From NCBI GenBank assembly GCA_016806645.1, contig JACSYO010000427.1:1512001-1576000 (forward strand): 64,000 nt of DNA. The letters are read 5' to 3'. Positions within the stretch are counted from its first letter, which is position 1. Every line of letters begins with the position of its first letter. The notes beneath the pieces are model-generated. The model worked only from the letters and a program-made list of their open reading frames with translations, was not told the DNA's origin and did no database searches. Source of the stretch: Ophiodon elongatus (taxonomy: Eukaryota > Chordata > Actinopteri > Perciformes > Hexagrammidae). The position numbers and the translations under genes were made by a program. Shown here piece after piece: positions 22,020-34,119 of the stretch.

Positions 22020-24185
22020 AAAGCACCAAAAAAAGACCAAAAACACACCCACAAATGCATCAAACACAGAGGAGTCATTTATTAGTGTCTTGCAAATCCC
22101 TGAGGTTCTCACCCATGACGAGCTCAACGTGTCGCAACAACGGCAGTTGCTCAGCTCAAGGTGCCACACCAGACACGTGGCAAGATCCAATCAAATGTGT
22201 CGATGGTGTCTTCACATATGTTAGACTATACCTGCATCAGGCTGTCTGTGAATAAGCTCCCCTCGATCTACCTCCTTTATGTTTACTGTCGTCAAAACTA
22301 GAAGCCAATGTCGAACATGGGGGAAACCAAGATGGATAAAATCACAAATCTCCATTTCAAGTTCAACTCATTCGGACGGCCTTGTTTTCATTTCAAATCG
22401 AGGAGTAAGCCTGTTGCAGAGAGCATAACAGTCACAGTTTAAATGAGGCGATCTCGCTGCAAGCAGACATGAGTAGCTCAACAAATCATTGTCTGTAACT
22501 CATATGCACACAGACATCAAGTTAAATGAAAACACAGTGAGAGGATTTAGCTGAGCCTAGTCATCAGCAGTCATCTTACGAATAGCGCTGTTAGATAGCG
22601 AAAATACATAGACCACTTTATAGCCAGATGCTTGAAGCACATTAAGGCCTAATCTCTCCGGGGTTACACAGGGAACCAATGAGCACGGAGACTGGTTGCA
22701 GAGAAGATGGTAGGGCGTAGAGTGGGAGCACACATGAGAGTAGTGTTTGCCCTGCAGGCTCCTCTTTAGTAGATGGTCCATTGTGGGCGACTGTACAGAT
22801 CGGTAGATCAGGTCAATAGATCATTAAGCAATCCCTAAGCTCCCAAAATAACACAGGGATCAGAGTGGAGATAAGAGCCTGGATCGATGCTGGATGGACG
22901 AGAGGATGGAGCAGCGGACGGAGGCTGGAACAGGGATGGATGAGTCTGGGTCTGTCACTTGTCTTAATGTAAAAAGTATTAAAGGGTCGGTTCACACAAC
23001 TCATTAAAAATAAAATTCTCACTTAGTTCTTCTGGTGGTGCCAGACATACAGATGGCTTTAATTTTAGCTCGGATTTCTGTCTCCAACATAATAGAATGG
23101 AGGTAAAAGGAATTTAATTTGTGTTGTATTAATACACGTGTTAAAACGAGACAGTGAGGGGTGGGTAATTTAATACTTCTCCTTTTACCATGTTGCAGTT
23201 TCGGACGACCTTTGACCTATTGGCTAACTGCAAGAACTGGTTTTGTGAGAGCTAATAAGCTGCAGGAAAATCACCTTCATCACCTACGAGCTTAGTATTA
23301 TTTTCTTTATTATAATTTCTCACCAGTCATCGTTTAGTTTTCCCTTCATAGTATGAGTTGACTAATGTTAATGAGTGATTAGTCGTTTAAGGAAATAATT
23401 GTCTCCTTCTTAAGTTGCTTAATGTTTAGAAATCCAGGGGTACACTTTTAAAATGCAAAATCTTTCTCCAGACAGGACCAGTGAGTTTGCCAAAAAATAG
23501 TAGACAGTAGGGGCTGTGATTATGACGGGGCCAGAGGTGAAAAATCACAGACATATGCGCTCCAGACCAGATTAAAATCACTGGCGCAAGTAAAAAATGA
23601 AATCACCCCGCCACGGCCACTCAGAGATATAAATCCCATCCAAATTAGGCTACAGGGACTACTTCTTTAGTAGAAAGTAGTTCCAATGGGATGATTATGC
23701 ATCATAATGTAGACTCCGTTTCTGGAAAGAGACACTGCGGTTTCATTTATTTATTTATTTTATGTAATTTCTTCACTGCTGTGAGCGCCACACACAAAAT
23801 CCCCTTCACCTAAACTGTGCCTGGATAGCAGCAGATATCTCAGAAAACTTTCACACAGTAAAATCGAAAATATCTGCATGGCTAGAAACCTAGAAACTAT
23901 AAGTGAGAAAGTACTTTTTTTTTCGTAATTTGGGTGAACCAACCTTGAAAAGCATCAGCTCATATGCGCATGGGTGGGCAAGAACGTGCGAGACTCTGCC
24001 TGGTTTTGGCCACCTTGGTGTATCCGTAGGTGTGGCACTTTGGTACCTTTATGAAATTGGGCAGCTAGGAGGTTTTGGCAATATGAAATGGCAGAGGTGG
24101 TAGACCGGCGAATGGGAAAGCGCAGCTGGATAGAAATCACATAATCCTTTTCTGCTAAGGCGAGTGATGCGTTTATTGCCTTTTT
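22020..24185. other. long non-coding stretch
   Basis: Unique-looking. Includes TAATTTAATACTTC near 23166, TTTATTTATTTATTTTATG near 23747 and other AT-rich patches. Short frames only. No repeat family or splice pair stands out. Confidence 0.5.
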
Positions 24186-24189
24186 AAAA

Positions 24190-24620
24190 GTCACTAATAC
24201 AGATCATTCTGTCTGGTTAACTCATTACCATCGGTACTTATCTGGCGAACCAATTTATTGCCGTACATTATTCCCGACGCCTCGAGACAAAAGCACAGCT
24301 CTGTGGCACTGGCTTCGAAAGATGGCTTCTATCAGATAAGGACGCAATTATACAAAACACAACATTGTGTTGGCTAATGCCGTCATAAAGCACTTAATCG
24401 TATAGAGGAATTAGCATGCCTGCACTAATGCCTCTCGACGGCAAATAACAGTGTAAGCCCATTCTTATGAATGCGATCCATTCGCAAATCAGAGAGGTTA
24501 ATTTTAAAAGGTCAACACCTGGTGTTTATCAAATAAAAGGGACTAACGAAATTGATCTTGGTTGATAGCAGCTTCAAATTCCTTTATAATTGATCTTGCA
24601 CTTCATAATATATCAACATG
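24190..24620. promoter_or_regulatory. candidate conserved regulatory block
   Basis: TTAACTCATTACCATCGG, CGAACCAATTTATTGCCG, GACGCAATTATACAAAAC, AGGAATTAGCATGCC, GGTCAACACCTGGTGTTTA (E-box CACCTG inside), and GGTTGATAGCAGC make a long unique AT-rich block just upstream of the exon-like segment at 24833. It is among the more enhancer-like stretches here. Confidence 0.32.
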
Positions 24621-24832
24621 TCTGCCCATTTGGGAGCAAGGACAGCTCTGTGTCTTTGATCGTACTTTCTCATTATCATCTGTGAGAAGGACTAATATTA
24701 AAGTAAACAGAGCAGGGGGTAAAGCCTGGGGACCGGTGCTTCCTCTACCCTGCCTGATGCCGCCGTGTGCCCTTCCTGTCTGGGTGTCGGGGGCCAAGCA
24801 CGCCTGCTGGGGACCTGAGAAACTCTGTGCAG

Positions 24833-24923
24833 AGGAGGGGGAGGAGTGGCGGAAAGCCATCCGCAGACGCTCCACCCTAAAGAGGAACAGCATGCCAGCC
24901 CCGGTGGACATCTGTTTTCACAG
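24833..24923 (+). other. candidate internal exon, unrecognised
   Basis: 91 bases lie between TGTGCAG and a good donor CACAG|GTGTGC. The single open frame reads EGEEWRKAIRRRSTLKRNSM followed by PAPVDICFHR, a basic peptide with two kinase-like sites (RRRST, KRNS). The upstream pyrimidine tract is weak (GAGAAACTCTGTGCAG), which argues against an efficient acceptor. The same frame stays open upstream to 24562 with an unremarkable sequence. I do not recognise the peptide. If real it would be a plus-strand exon, opposite to the inferred promoter at 61-62 kb. Confidence 0.22.
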
Positions 24924-24929
24924 GTGTGC

Positions 24930-27590
24930 TCACCCAATGTGATTAAGATTGGCGCTGCACACACCCCGAGCAATCCTGCACTAGTACGCCAACGCTGTGG
25001 GTGCCGGGGCATGGGTGGGAGACGCGTGGAGCAGTTGTGTTGTTTTGGGGGCAGATGGAACTGATGATGAGAGTTTGAATGAATGAGGAGAGAGCAAGTG
25101 GAGCAGAAATGGAAGGAATGGAGGAGGAGGAAGGTGGGGGGGAAGTGGGGGGGGGGAAGGTGGGGGGGGGTTCTTGTGAGAAAAGTTCATAAGGCTTATT
25201 CGCTGCAAACAAGTGTTTAGAGAAACATAATTCAGGAAGAGTGGGATTATTCGGAGCACATGAAGATTATCCTCTGCTGTTTGATTCTTAAAGTGTGAGG
25301 GAGCGATCACATGAAAGGATCGGGGTAAGCCACACATGGGAACAGTGGTTTAAAAACGCCAGTACACTTACAAAATGGGAGAAAAAAAATTCTCACAGAG
25401 AAGACTGGATGGTCTGAACCACTCACCCCCGGAAAAGCCTATAGGATATAGGTGGGCAGTGGTTTTGGCAGAACCAACACGGCTGGTGCCCAATGCTACA
25501 ACGCATCTGCTTCCATGGCAACCAGGAGAGGGATTGCTTCGCCTTACACCAGCAGGCCACTTCATGCTTTAATGTAAAGCGACAACTTGCCGGAATTAAT
25601 TTGTGTGTTGTCAAAAGTCCCCCAAACAGATTTAATTTGGAAAAACAGGGAAAAAAAGCAATTTTCTTTATTTATGTTGGCTCACCAATCCGCCCCCACA
25701 CCGCTGCTGCCACACCATAATACTCCAGTGGTTTTTGAGAACTTTCAGCCATTTCAAGTGAGCTCACTCCTGGAGAAGTACGAGGCAGCGACAAGAAAAT
25801 CTTTAACGAACGAGAAAGCAATTCCATTTCACAGCAGCGAGGAACCGAGGAGGAGGGGCGGGAGAGTCAGTCACCAGCCTCTAAAGAGAAATGGAAGCCT
25901 TGGATAAAAGCTGCTCACCCCAAGATATCTCCCCAAAAAAAAGAGGCGCAGACAGACTTAACACCAAATCATCCTGCTGTACGACTCAGAAGCTTACCTA
26001 GCACTGACAACTGACAGGAGGAGTGCTACGCTGTATGTAGCTTATTAGCATCTGTGAATATCATTTTGCTTGTGCCCCCCAAACTTCTTAAACCTCCATC
26101 TGTGACTAACAGAGCAACACCATCTTTAACAGCAGACATTATTTGGCAAACACGGAATGGATAAAAGTTTAGTGCGTGCTTTTACATTTCCAGTGTGGGT
26201 ATCAGTGGGGCTTTTCATCCCACAAGTTAGTGATTTTACAATGTTGCTGTGTAAAACCTGTTGCTAATGCATTTTCTATCGGTGTACGAATGGGAATGAT
26301 AGATCTGCCCATATACCAGGCTGTATTCAGAGTTAATGTTGCTTGCTGTGATATCAAGCTGCTGGAAACAAACATATTCCATTAGCCAGTCTGGGATATA
26401 TATTACAAAGTATGATCACACAGCCAATCCGCAGCGCTCCTTCCATTATCTAACCAATCGTGTGCACCCCTGATCCTCCCTCCCACCCCTCCCGTCAATG
26501 AAACGTTGGCAGCCATCGCTCCCACAACTCTGCCCGGCTCCCAATCTGCTCTCGCTTCCCATCTCCTGGCGAGCATTATTCAGTGAGGGGTACGACTCCT
26601 CTCAAAAGCTAGACGTGAGAAATGTATATATTTGTAAGTGCTAATACTAAGCGGTGCAGAATGTCGGGCCAGCACCAGACAGATGGTTCTGAGAGAGGCA
26701 GAAGATCAGAGAGAAGCTGCCTCCCACCTCTCTGTCCCCATTCCTCTATTTCTCTGAGAGAAGGCACGATAACAGCTCTGCATGGAACCGAGGAGCTACA
26801 GTGTACAAAAGCGGCCTTAATTCCCCTGATGGTGGAATCAGCTCTCTCGAGCAAGGGTATCAAAGTAGCTCATCAATGAGGATATTTAAAACTCCAGATT
26901 TCAAAAGACAATATAGCCATGGATGAAATACTATTGGGAGGCTTATTGGGGTGTTGAAGGACAAATGAAGACAACAGAAAAGCAACACAAAACAACAAAA
27001 GACGCATAGAAGAAGTTTTAGAGAAAGAGGAGCAGGAAAGGCCCTCTCAGATTTCTAGGAGAGTGACTAATGGCATGGAAATTCTTTGTATGCAACTGGT
27101 TTAAAAAGGCACAATTAGCTTTGCCCTGTGTGTCCTTCATCAAGCACTGCCAGTGCAGATTAATTGATAAAATCAAAGGCCAAGTGAGCTCAATTTATGA
27201 AGCCAGAATTCCCTGGAGCAAAAGTTATACTGTGTGAACAAAAGGACTGTGTGCGTGTGCGTGTGCGCGTGGGAGCGATTTCATGTCTTTATTTGGCATA
27301 CATCTGTTTTACACTTGGCTTGCTATGACACCTCATAGGAGGACAGGGTCAAATAAAGTGCAGGGGAGCTTAACAGCACTCGCACACCAGGGCGGACAGA
27401 GCTACTCAGCAACTAAAACACAGAGACACACAAATGGATTCACACTCAAATGGGCAAGAAACCACACGGATAGACAAATTCTAAGTTTCTAGAAACAGAA
27501 AGAAAATGAGGCACGCAGCCTGCGTGGGCTAAATCAGCCATCCTTTCAACTGCATCAAATAGCTCAGACACGTGTACAATAGTCGACTCT
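24930..27590. other. long non-coding stretch
   Basis: A G-rich tract lies at 25134-25172 (GGTGGGGGGG units). Unique sequence with short overlapping frames fills the rest. A TGTGCGTGTGCGTGTGCGCG patch lies near 27250. No recognised genes. Confidence 0.45.
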
Positions 27591-27659
27591 GCCTTGTGCT
27601 CTGCTTCTGTCTTTCACTATCTCTTTTTATCTAAAACTCACAATTGGACTTTGCAACAA

Positions 27660-27960
27660 TTCACCCACAGTGCAAAGAACTCAATCAGGGGCGAAAGCAG
27701 CGTGGCAGGACTGCTACCATGCAGAAAATATGTTGCTGGGCCGGGTGGAAAGAGGGGATGGTGCCACAGAATGTGCCGATCGATTAGGATTCTCATTGTT
27801 CCGATGGGATATAAAGCTCTCTTTGTCTGCCCATGCTTTTCTGACCTTTATCGGGGCCGCCAAAGAAGGCAAACGCTGCCATTCCAAGAAGGAAATGGAG
27901 TGTCTGTTTTGCACTTAACACACTGCACACAGATTGCAATGCTGGCATGGTGTGGTGGCC
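27660..27960. promoter_or_regulatory. candidate conserved block with open frames
   Basis: Two plus frames (149 codons from 27594 and 82 codons from 27670) overlap here. The second ends LGFSLFRWDIKLSLSAHAFL and onward with a plausible amino-acid mix. The DNA holds CGATCGATTAGGATTC, CTCATTGTTCCG and GGGATATAAAGCTCTC. Two simultaneously open frames with no splice sites fit a GC-balanced conserved element better than a gene. Confidence 0.25.
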
Positions 27961-28059
27961 ACAGACTGTTTGCCGACCTGGGCGCTACCCGCCCTGCCCG
28001 ACCTTGGTACCACTGCGCCAATGTGCCAACGAGGGCTACATAACACCCTGTCCTCGCCT

Positions 28060-28740
28060 AAAAGGAAACATACTCTCCCTGAAACAAGGCTGGAAAACAG
28101 AAACGGGCTCGAGACACCGAGTTCATTAACAGATGAGCGGCGGGAGGTGAGAAAAGAGAGGGAGAGAGCGAGAAGGGAATAAACGAGGAAATGACAACGG
28201 ACGGAAGATATGGGGAGAGGTTGGCAGCCGTCCATGAAAAAGACAGCTGGCAGCGACATCCTTCACAAACCTGGCGACGTAAGCGGCATGATGGAAGCAA
28301 CCTCCAGAGACATGGAGAGAGGGAGCAGGAGCGAGAGGAGGGGGTTTGGAGGCGAGGGGGGGGGATTGTGGCGGTAGATAACGTGGCTTTCGTCTCCAGA
28401 TTCTTGGGCTAATTAACACAGTTCCACATACAAGGACCCCTGCCTGCCTCGCAGCCTGGCCCCGGTCTTCAGTGCCGTCACAGAGGGACAGAGAGCGACG
28501 GCTAAATGTGTACGTGGGAGTGAGTGTGTGTGGAAGGGCCGGGGGAGTGTGAGGAATGAAAAGGGATGAAAGGTGAGGCAAGGTCTGGTGGTGGTGGCCT
28601 TGTCTGAAGGTGAGTCGGCTCCCCCGCCAGCCTGCAGCCTGGTTCCTCTGGCGGAAAGAATAGAAGAGAGAGAAAGGGGGGAGGGAGGGGTATGTGAAGA
28701 CGAATGAGTTGCAGCGCAGGGATGCTGATCAGCAGCCGAG
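28060..28740. other. purine-rich non-coding stretch
   Basis: GAGA- and G-rich plus strand. The long minus frames at 28126-28581 translate mainly to Pro/Ser-rich low complexity. Nothing recognised. Confidence 0.45.
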
Positions 28741-28748
28741 TCGCTCAC

Positions 28749-28779
28749 CGGCCCCTCTCACTCTGTCGCTCACCTCATC
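28749..28779 (-). other. candidate 31-base microexon (weak)
   Basis: On the minus strand a (CT)n tract ending CCCTCAG precedes GATGAGGTGAGCGACAG. The segment runs 31 bases to GGCCG|GTGAGC and is open as DEVSDRVRGA. The acceptor tract is a simple repeat, so the resemblance may be accidental. Confidence 0.12.
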
Positions 28780-28782
28780 CTG

Positions 28783-28810
28783 AGGGAGAGCGAGAGAGAG
28801 AGAGAGAGAA
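28783..28810 (+). repeat. (GA)n tract
   Basis: GAGAGAGA array, slightly interrupted. Confidence 0.9.
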
Positions 28811-30875
28811 GTGAGGAGGCCAATGAGCCGGCACCGGTCCAGTCACAACACCACAGACACAAATCCTGGTTCTGTACCATTAGCTCCAGACCGTCATAAA
28901 TCAGACAAAGCCAGCCAGCAGGACAGAAGGAGAAGGCCAAACAGAGAAGTCAAAAAGCCACAGCCACACAGCACTGATCAGACAGCAAGGGGGGAACAAA
29001 TAGCAACCTTTGAACAGAGAAAGCATTTATAACAACACAAGACAGGCTCCACACAGATAATGGAAGAACTGGGCAGAGTAGGGCTGTGTATCGACTCTCG
29101 TGCTTTTTGAGTTCTGACCGAAGTGTGACCAGAGCACTGAACACTTGGTTAGAATTTTTGTCATTTGCATTTATTCTATGATCAGATATTTGCTCATCTC
29201 AATCAGGAAACATTGATGCCCTTATTAGATTTTAAGAGCAGGGAGATGGAAATGGAAATGAGGCCAGAGAGACAAAGTACAACCTCTTATAGGTGCTTGT
29301 GTTTAAAAACATGAAAACACTGACTATTGGGAAGCATGGTTGTTTTGTTAAAAGTTTATATTTATCAAACTATGGTATCGGCACAGACAGTCAGTATTGT
29401 ATAGTCACATGTTACAAAAATGTACCGGCTTTAGGACGGAGAAAAACATACTGAGCATTTCTAATTGTAGCCCAGAGCCTCTGCTTTTGTATCTCATAAC
29501 AGCCTGCATTAACATACACATAATCCAGATTGTCCCATTACAAGTGGACTGGATATTTAGTCATCAGGATTTTGTCATTGTAAATTGTGACGCTCAATTT
29601 GAACACGAGGGTTAGCATTTCCATTTGGTAATGCCATTACTGGAGCAAAAGCTTCATTAGCATTATTGCATGTAATAACCTCGACGAGGGATTTCCTAAC
29701 CCAGATTTCAACCACACCCAACCCAGGCACGCTGCTTTGGCATGCGCCCTACTGGCAGATAAACAAGGCATCTGCCTCCCTACTCTGAAAGTTGTACATA
29801 TATATATATTGTATGAGCCACTGGAGAAAAGACAGTTGCTGTTTGTTAGTGTGTTTGTGGGGGGGAGAGAGTAGTGTATAGCATTGTGTGTGTGTGTGCG
29901 TGTGTGAAAATATTTGATTCCATGTGTGTAGGATACTCCAGATTGGCACAAACCAGCGGCGGAGCAACTCTCGGTCTTGAAGCGAATTTTGGCGAGCGCG
30001 TGCCAATCCTACCTCACACAGAGGTGCGCCATGGGGGGCTGAACACTTCTACATAGTGATCCAATTAATTTCATCTCCGCACACCACACATTTTGACATG
30101 CTAGGAGCGTAAGGAGAGGAAGTAGAGGTTTGAAGGGGGTGGAGGTGAGCAGTGAGGCAAGTGGGAATAACTGAGACAGAGAAGAAGCGGAAGGATGGGC
30201 CAGGGTTGGGGAATCTTAGAATTTCCCGTATGTTGCGTTTGAGTTTCTGCACAGGGAGAAGAAAAAGCAATTACACGTGCCCTCTCAGCCTTTTCAGGCA
30301 AGTGTGCTGTGTAGAAGTGAGGGGGTAGTGGTGGGGTTTGTGCCCTGTGGCGGCCAGCACTCCCATACTCTATGCTAATAGACGCTTGTTCTGCATTCTA
30401 ACAAGCATTTGGTGGCAAGGCTCTGAGTGGGGAGCAGCGGAGGTTGAGTGCAGAGCATCAGCAATGTAAGAGAGAGAGGGGGGTGTGGGGGTGGGGGGGG
30501 CGGGGTTGTCGCCTTGTGTCTCTCGAGATAGTAGAAATAATGAAAAACTCTGCTGGGACTTCAAAGAAAACGGCTGGTCATTTCCTGTGGTGATGGGTGA
30601 TACGGGCCTACATGTTCAGGCAACAAGCACGCACACACTTAGTCACACATTCCTGCCAGCAATAACCCCAGCCGATGAACACCACTTCCTTTGATGGTAT
30701 AGCGGAGCCAAGAAGAAGGAGGAACGCGTCTTTGGACGTGGAATAGATTTGAAAAGCTTTTGTGTGTTTCTGGCGGAAGCATCTAAGTGCTTTGGCCACG
30801 GCCTCGAGGTCAACACTTACGCAATGTGGGTGTAATGCCAGAAACCAGCTGGTGATGTTAACCATTTCTTAACAC
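28811..30875. other. non-coding stretch
   Basis: Short (TA)n at 29797-29809, (GT)n at 29885-29906, and G-rich 30478-30502. GGGCTGTGTATCGACTC at 29083 looks like the start of a decayed fish repeat. Otherwise unique sequence without gene signals. Confidence 0.45.
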
Positions 30876-30902
30876 TTTTTTTTTTTTTTTTTTTTTTTTT
30901 TT
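30876..30902 (+). repeat. poly-T run (27 T)
   Basis: Uninterrupted T run followed by ACAG. It mimics a 3' splice site but is more likely a minus-strand A tail or slippage product. Confidence 0.95.
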
Positions 30903-30906
30903 ACAG

Positions 30907-32670
30907 ATACTTCAAATTTGACAGCAGCAACATGTGACCAAAACCAACACAACATAGGACAGCTTCCAGAGGGAAATCAGACATGTAAATACCGGTAGAG
31001 CTTTTTTGACAAACATGTCGACATATTATAGTATAATCAATAACATTAATAATCACATTTAACTTAGGTGTTCCAGTTCTAGTTATCTGGTTTTGTGCTT
31101 GGTGGCTCACTGACATGGCTGAATGTCTGTGTGTGAATGGCTATGACCAGTCAATATCATCTATCTTAAAAAAAGACACTACAACTTGTTTGACATCTCA
31201 ATTCATGTAAATGATTGACTTATTCTATGATCTTTAAACATAGGCACATTATTTCCATTGAGGGAATTTACTGAAAAAATAACGTCCAACTATAACTTTT
31301 TCTCTGGCTATAAATTATACTCTTGTCAGGTATCCGTCCCTCCCTTGTATAATCGCCTCAGTGTTCCCTCGATGCAAAAAAGAATAGTTGTTTGGAATGG
31401 TATGTCCAGTTTTTTTTCTGTGTAAATAAAAAAATCTCTCTTTAAAATTATATATATATATATATATATAACAGACAGAGACAGAGAGACAGAGACAGAG
31501 ACAGAGAGAGAGACTCAACACAGTCCTATTTTTGTACCACCTCTCCTCTGAGGTTTTAGTTAACTATTTTCACTGAAGTTCTAAAAGATGATAATCACAA
31601 AAAAAAAAAATATGCAGGAAATAATTAGGCAGTTCAGATGAAGGAAACCGTTTACAAAATGCTGATGGAGATATGTGTGTTGCTCATCTCTGGGTCAATA
31701 CAGCCAGACATGTACAAACATCATAATCTGAGTGGTAATCTATGTGAGGGGGGAGGAGGACCACGCTGGCATAAACAAGCCTGCAGTGGCCATTTCTGGC
31801 TGATTCCGTTTCTTATCATATCATCTGCTTCCGTTATGGAAGCCAGACTGCGCTGCAGGAGTTTTGTTATTGTATGCTGTGTGTATGCCTCCAGAAGCAA
31901 GCTCATGTATGTCTCTGTGTCCTATGTGCAAGTCACCGAGAGCACGCATGAGACAGAGGGAACAAAAAACACACATCTGGTTCCATTCAGGATGCCTGGA
32001 ATTCTTTGCCTGCTTGGTTTAGATTACTTCCCGAGCCCCCATGCCGGCTGCGCAGGAGAGCAGATAAACTATGCCGCTCAACACAATGTCTCGCCTATTC
32101 AACACTGGAAGGGTGTAGCTTTGACAAGGACTAGAGGTGAAGCTGAGTTTACAGGCAGGTTGTAGGGTGTAGACGAGCCTCGAGCTAGGTACGCTAATTG
32201 ATTGCTTCTCAGCCATTGCAGACCCCTTATATCCTTACAGTATGTCGAACTGGAGTGGGTCCAAAGGGACACGTTAAAAGGTTCTGCCAGACTGAAAAGC
32301 ACCTTAATATGATCCTTACCCCTTCCATTGATGTCCACTGGGGGAAGCCCCAGCAGTAGAAGGCCAGCACTGTAGAGATCCAGAGCAAAGAGACGGAGAC
32401 ACAAGGTCACGAGGCTTGGGAGCATTGGTTAAGGCCGTACTGCAGCATAAGCAGGCTCAACCAAATGAGGAGAGCAGGGGAACAGATATATTTTCCTCCG
32501 TTCGCAGTCAGAAATCTAACTAAAATAAAACATGTTTATTGTTTTGTTTGCGAGAGACCCTATGCACAGCAATAAAGAACAAGATTATGTCTCTTCCAAA
32601 ATCAAACATCTATACACCTTGGTATCCGTTTGGTCCACACAACAATCAAGCAATTATTCCTGAACGTCAC
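30907..32670. other. non-coding stretch, includes a 175-codon frame
   Basis: The plus frame 31638-32165 (MKETVYKMLMEICVLLIS...) is long for this window but matches no family I know and lacks flanking gene signals. 31449-31513 is simple repeat. The rest is unique. Confidence 0.4.
31449..31513 (+). repeat. (TA)n then (ACAGAG)n compound repeat
   Basis: About 20 bases of alternating AT are followed by ACAGAG/ACAGAGAG units. AT dinucleotides are prone to cruciform extrusion. Confidence 0.93.
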
Positions 32671-32676
32671 CTTTCC

Positions 32677-32724
32677 TTTACATTTTACAGAATGCTTTCC
32701 TTCACATTTTACAGAATGCTTTCC
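32677..32724 (+). repeat. 24-base tandem duplication
   Basis: Two adjacent 24-base units differ at one position (TTTACATTTT versus TTCACATTTT), both ending ACAGAATGCTTTCC. A recent local duplication. Confidence 0.95.
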
Positions 32725-32779
32725 TTCCAATTCCCAAAACCCATTCTCTTATCTCCCAGGTTTGAGTGAATGATGTCTT

Positions 32780-33060
32780 CAGCCAAAATCACCTCGTCTA
32801 CTCCGGTTCCCCAGGAGATGGAGTGCCAGTGTTGTAGACGATTCAATCAGTGAGAAGTGAAAGAGCAGATCACAGACAATACGCCGCGGCCCCATTACCC
32901 CCAGTCCTCGGTTACCGCTAGCGACGCTTAGCTCGGGCCCCCACCTAATGGGCCATAATATCATTTTACGCCATGTTCCAGCTCTTTATACTAGCTCTAA
33001 ACATAACTCTGTCGCCAAGGCACAATAAAAACAGATATATTTCTTTATTACTCCTCACGA
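32780..33060. promoter_or_regulatory. candidate conserved regulatory block
   Basis: Unique block with GGCCCCATTACCCCC, GGTTACCGCTAGCGACG, CACCTAATGGGCCATAATAT and CATTTTACGCCATG. GC and AT motifs are mixed and no coding frame is credible. Confidence 0.27.
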
Positions 33061-33329
33061 AGCATATCACCAGATCCGAGCACCCCTACAAAAGGAAACT
33101 AATATCGGCAGGAACCCGCTCTTTTCCGTGGCTCATTTAGGGCAGACGCACAATTGTTATTACATTGAGCTGCACTCTGCCGGCCTCACCTCCTCATGCC
33201 ATTCACTCAGAATCTAATGGATGTTTTATTATAATCAAATGAATACAATGTCTTTACTATAAATAACCTACTGAAAAAGCCATTTTCTCTGTCTTGCAAT
33301 ATGTTTAAATGTCCATCACGCCTCAAGCC

Positions 33330-33615
33330 ACGAGGTGCCACATGTTTAATTCAGAGCTAATGCAATTTGGGTGTTGTGTGCTACAGTAAAGGTGAAAACA
33401 GCAACTCGTCTGCCTTTTATTCACCCTCACGTCCCCGAGCTGGCCCCTTCAAATCACCCGATAATCATACTTTCTTGCATAAAGTCATGCGAGTCGACAG
33501 CAGGTTCATTACTTTGCATGAATTTCAGGAGGAGGAAATGTCACCTGGGTACTCTGCTTTTGAGGCCATTAGCTTGCTTCATCTCATGGTGCAAATGCTG
33601 CTCTTGTAAGTCTTG
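33330..33615. promoter_or_regulatory. candidate conserved regulatory block
   Basis: Contains TTTAATTCAGAGCTAATGC, ACCCGATAATCATACTTTC, GTTCATTACTTTGCATG (octamer-like) and GGCCATTAGCTTGC. Two plus frames of 80 and 81 codons overlap in different phases, which argues against coding. Confidence 0.3.
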
Positions 33616-33786
33616 AGCCAGAAGAGCAGACTTTCACTTCAGCGAGGGAGAGTTAATATCTGCAACTAGGAATCCTCCCCTACACGGTATATGGTGCCAT
33701 TGTCCTCTACCCTATATATCATCAGGTATGACCAGCCCATTTACACTTTGGGAATCTGACAAGAGATGAGCAAACACTTGGGCATG

Positions 33787-33790
<4 letters not shown>

Positions 33791-33830
<40 letters not shown>
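33791..33830 (+). repeat. (TG)20 microsatellite
   Basis: Perfect TG array. Confidence 0.97.
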
Positions 33831-33832
<2 letters not shown>

Positions 33833-34119
33833 AAGGCGGAGCAGGAGGGGAGTTGGGGAATCCAATCTCTCACACAGAGGAGCAGAGACAGGCGGGCAGA
33901 TATGCTTCGGGCCCAGAATAACCCAGGCGGTATCCATGAATGAAATGACAGGATTACAGGGGAATTAGAAAACCTGCTGAGATAGTTGATAATGCTGTTT
34001 ATGGTTGGGCGTCACACTGCTTGCAGGGGAAAAGTATAACTGTTTAACTTGTGAAAAATATGGACAAGCTTCGTCACCAAGCAGAAAATTAAAGGCCAGG
34101 GGGTCTCCCTCTACGTTAA

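Noticed and set aside
28126..28581. 151-codon minus frame
   Set aside because: Pro/Ser-rich, complementary to GAGA-rich DNA. Contains an interesting middle part but no splice support.
31638..32165. 175-codon plus-strand open frame starting MKETVYKML
   Set aside because: Amino-acid mix is not absurd, but there is no family match, no splice sites bounding it and no polyadenylation context. A translated search would decide.
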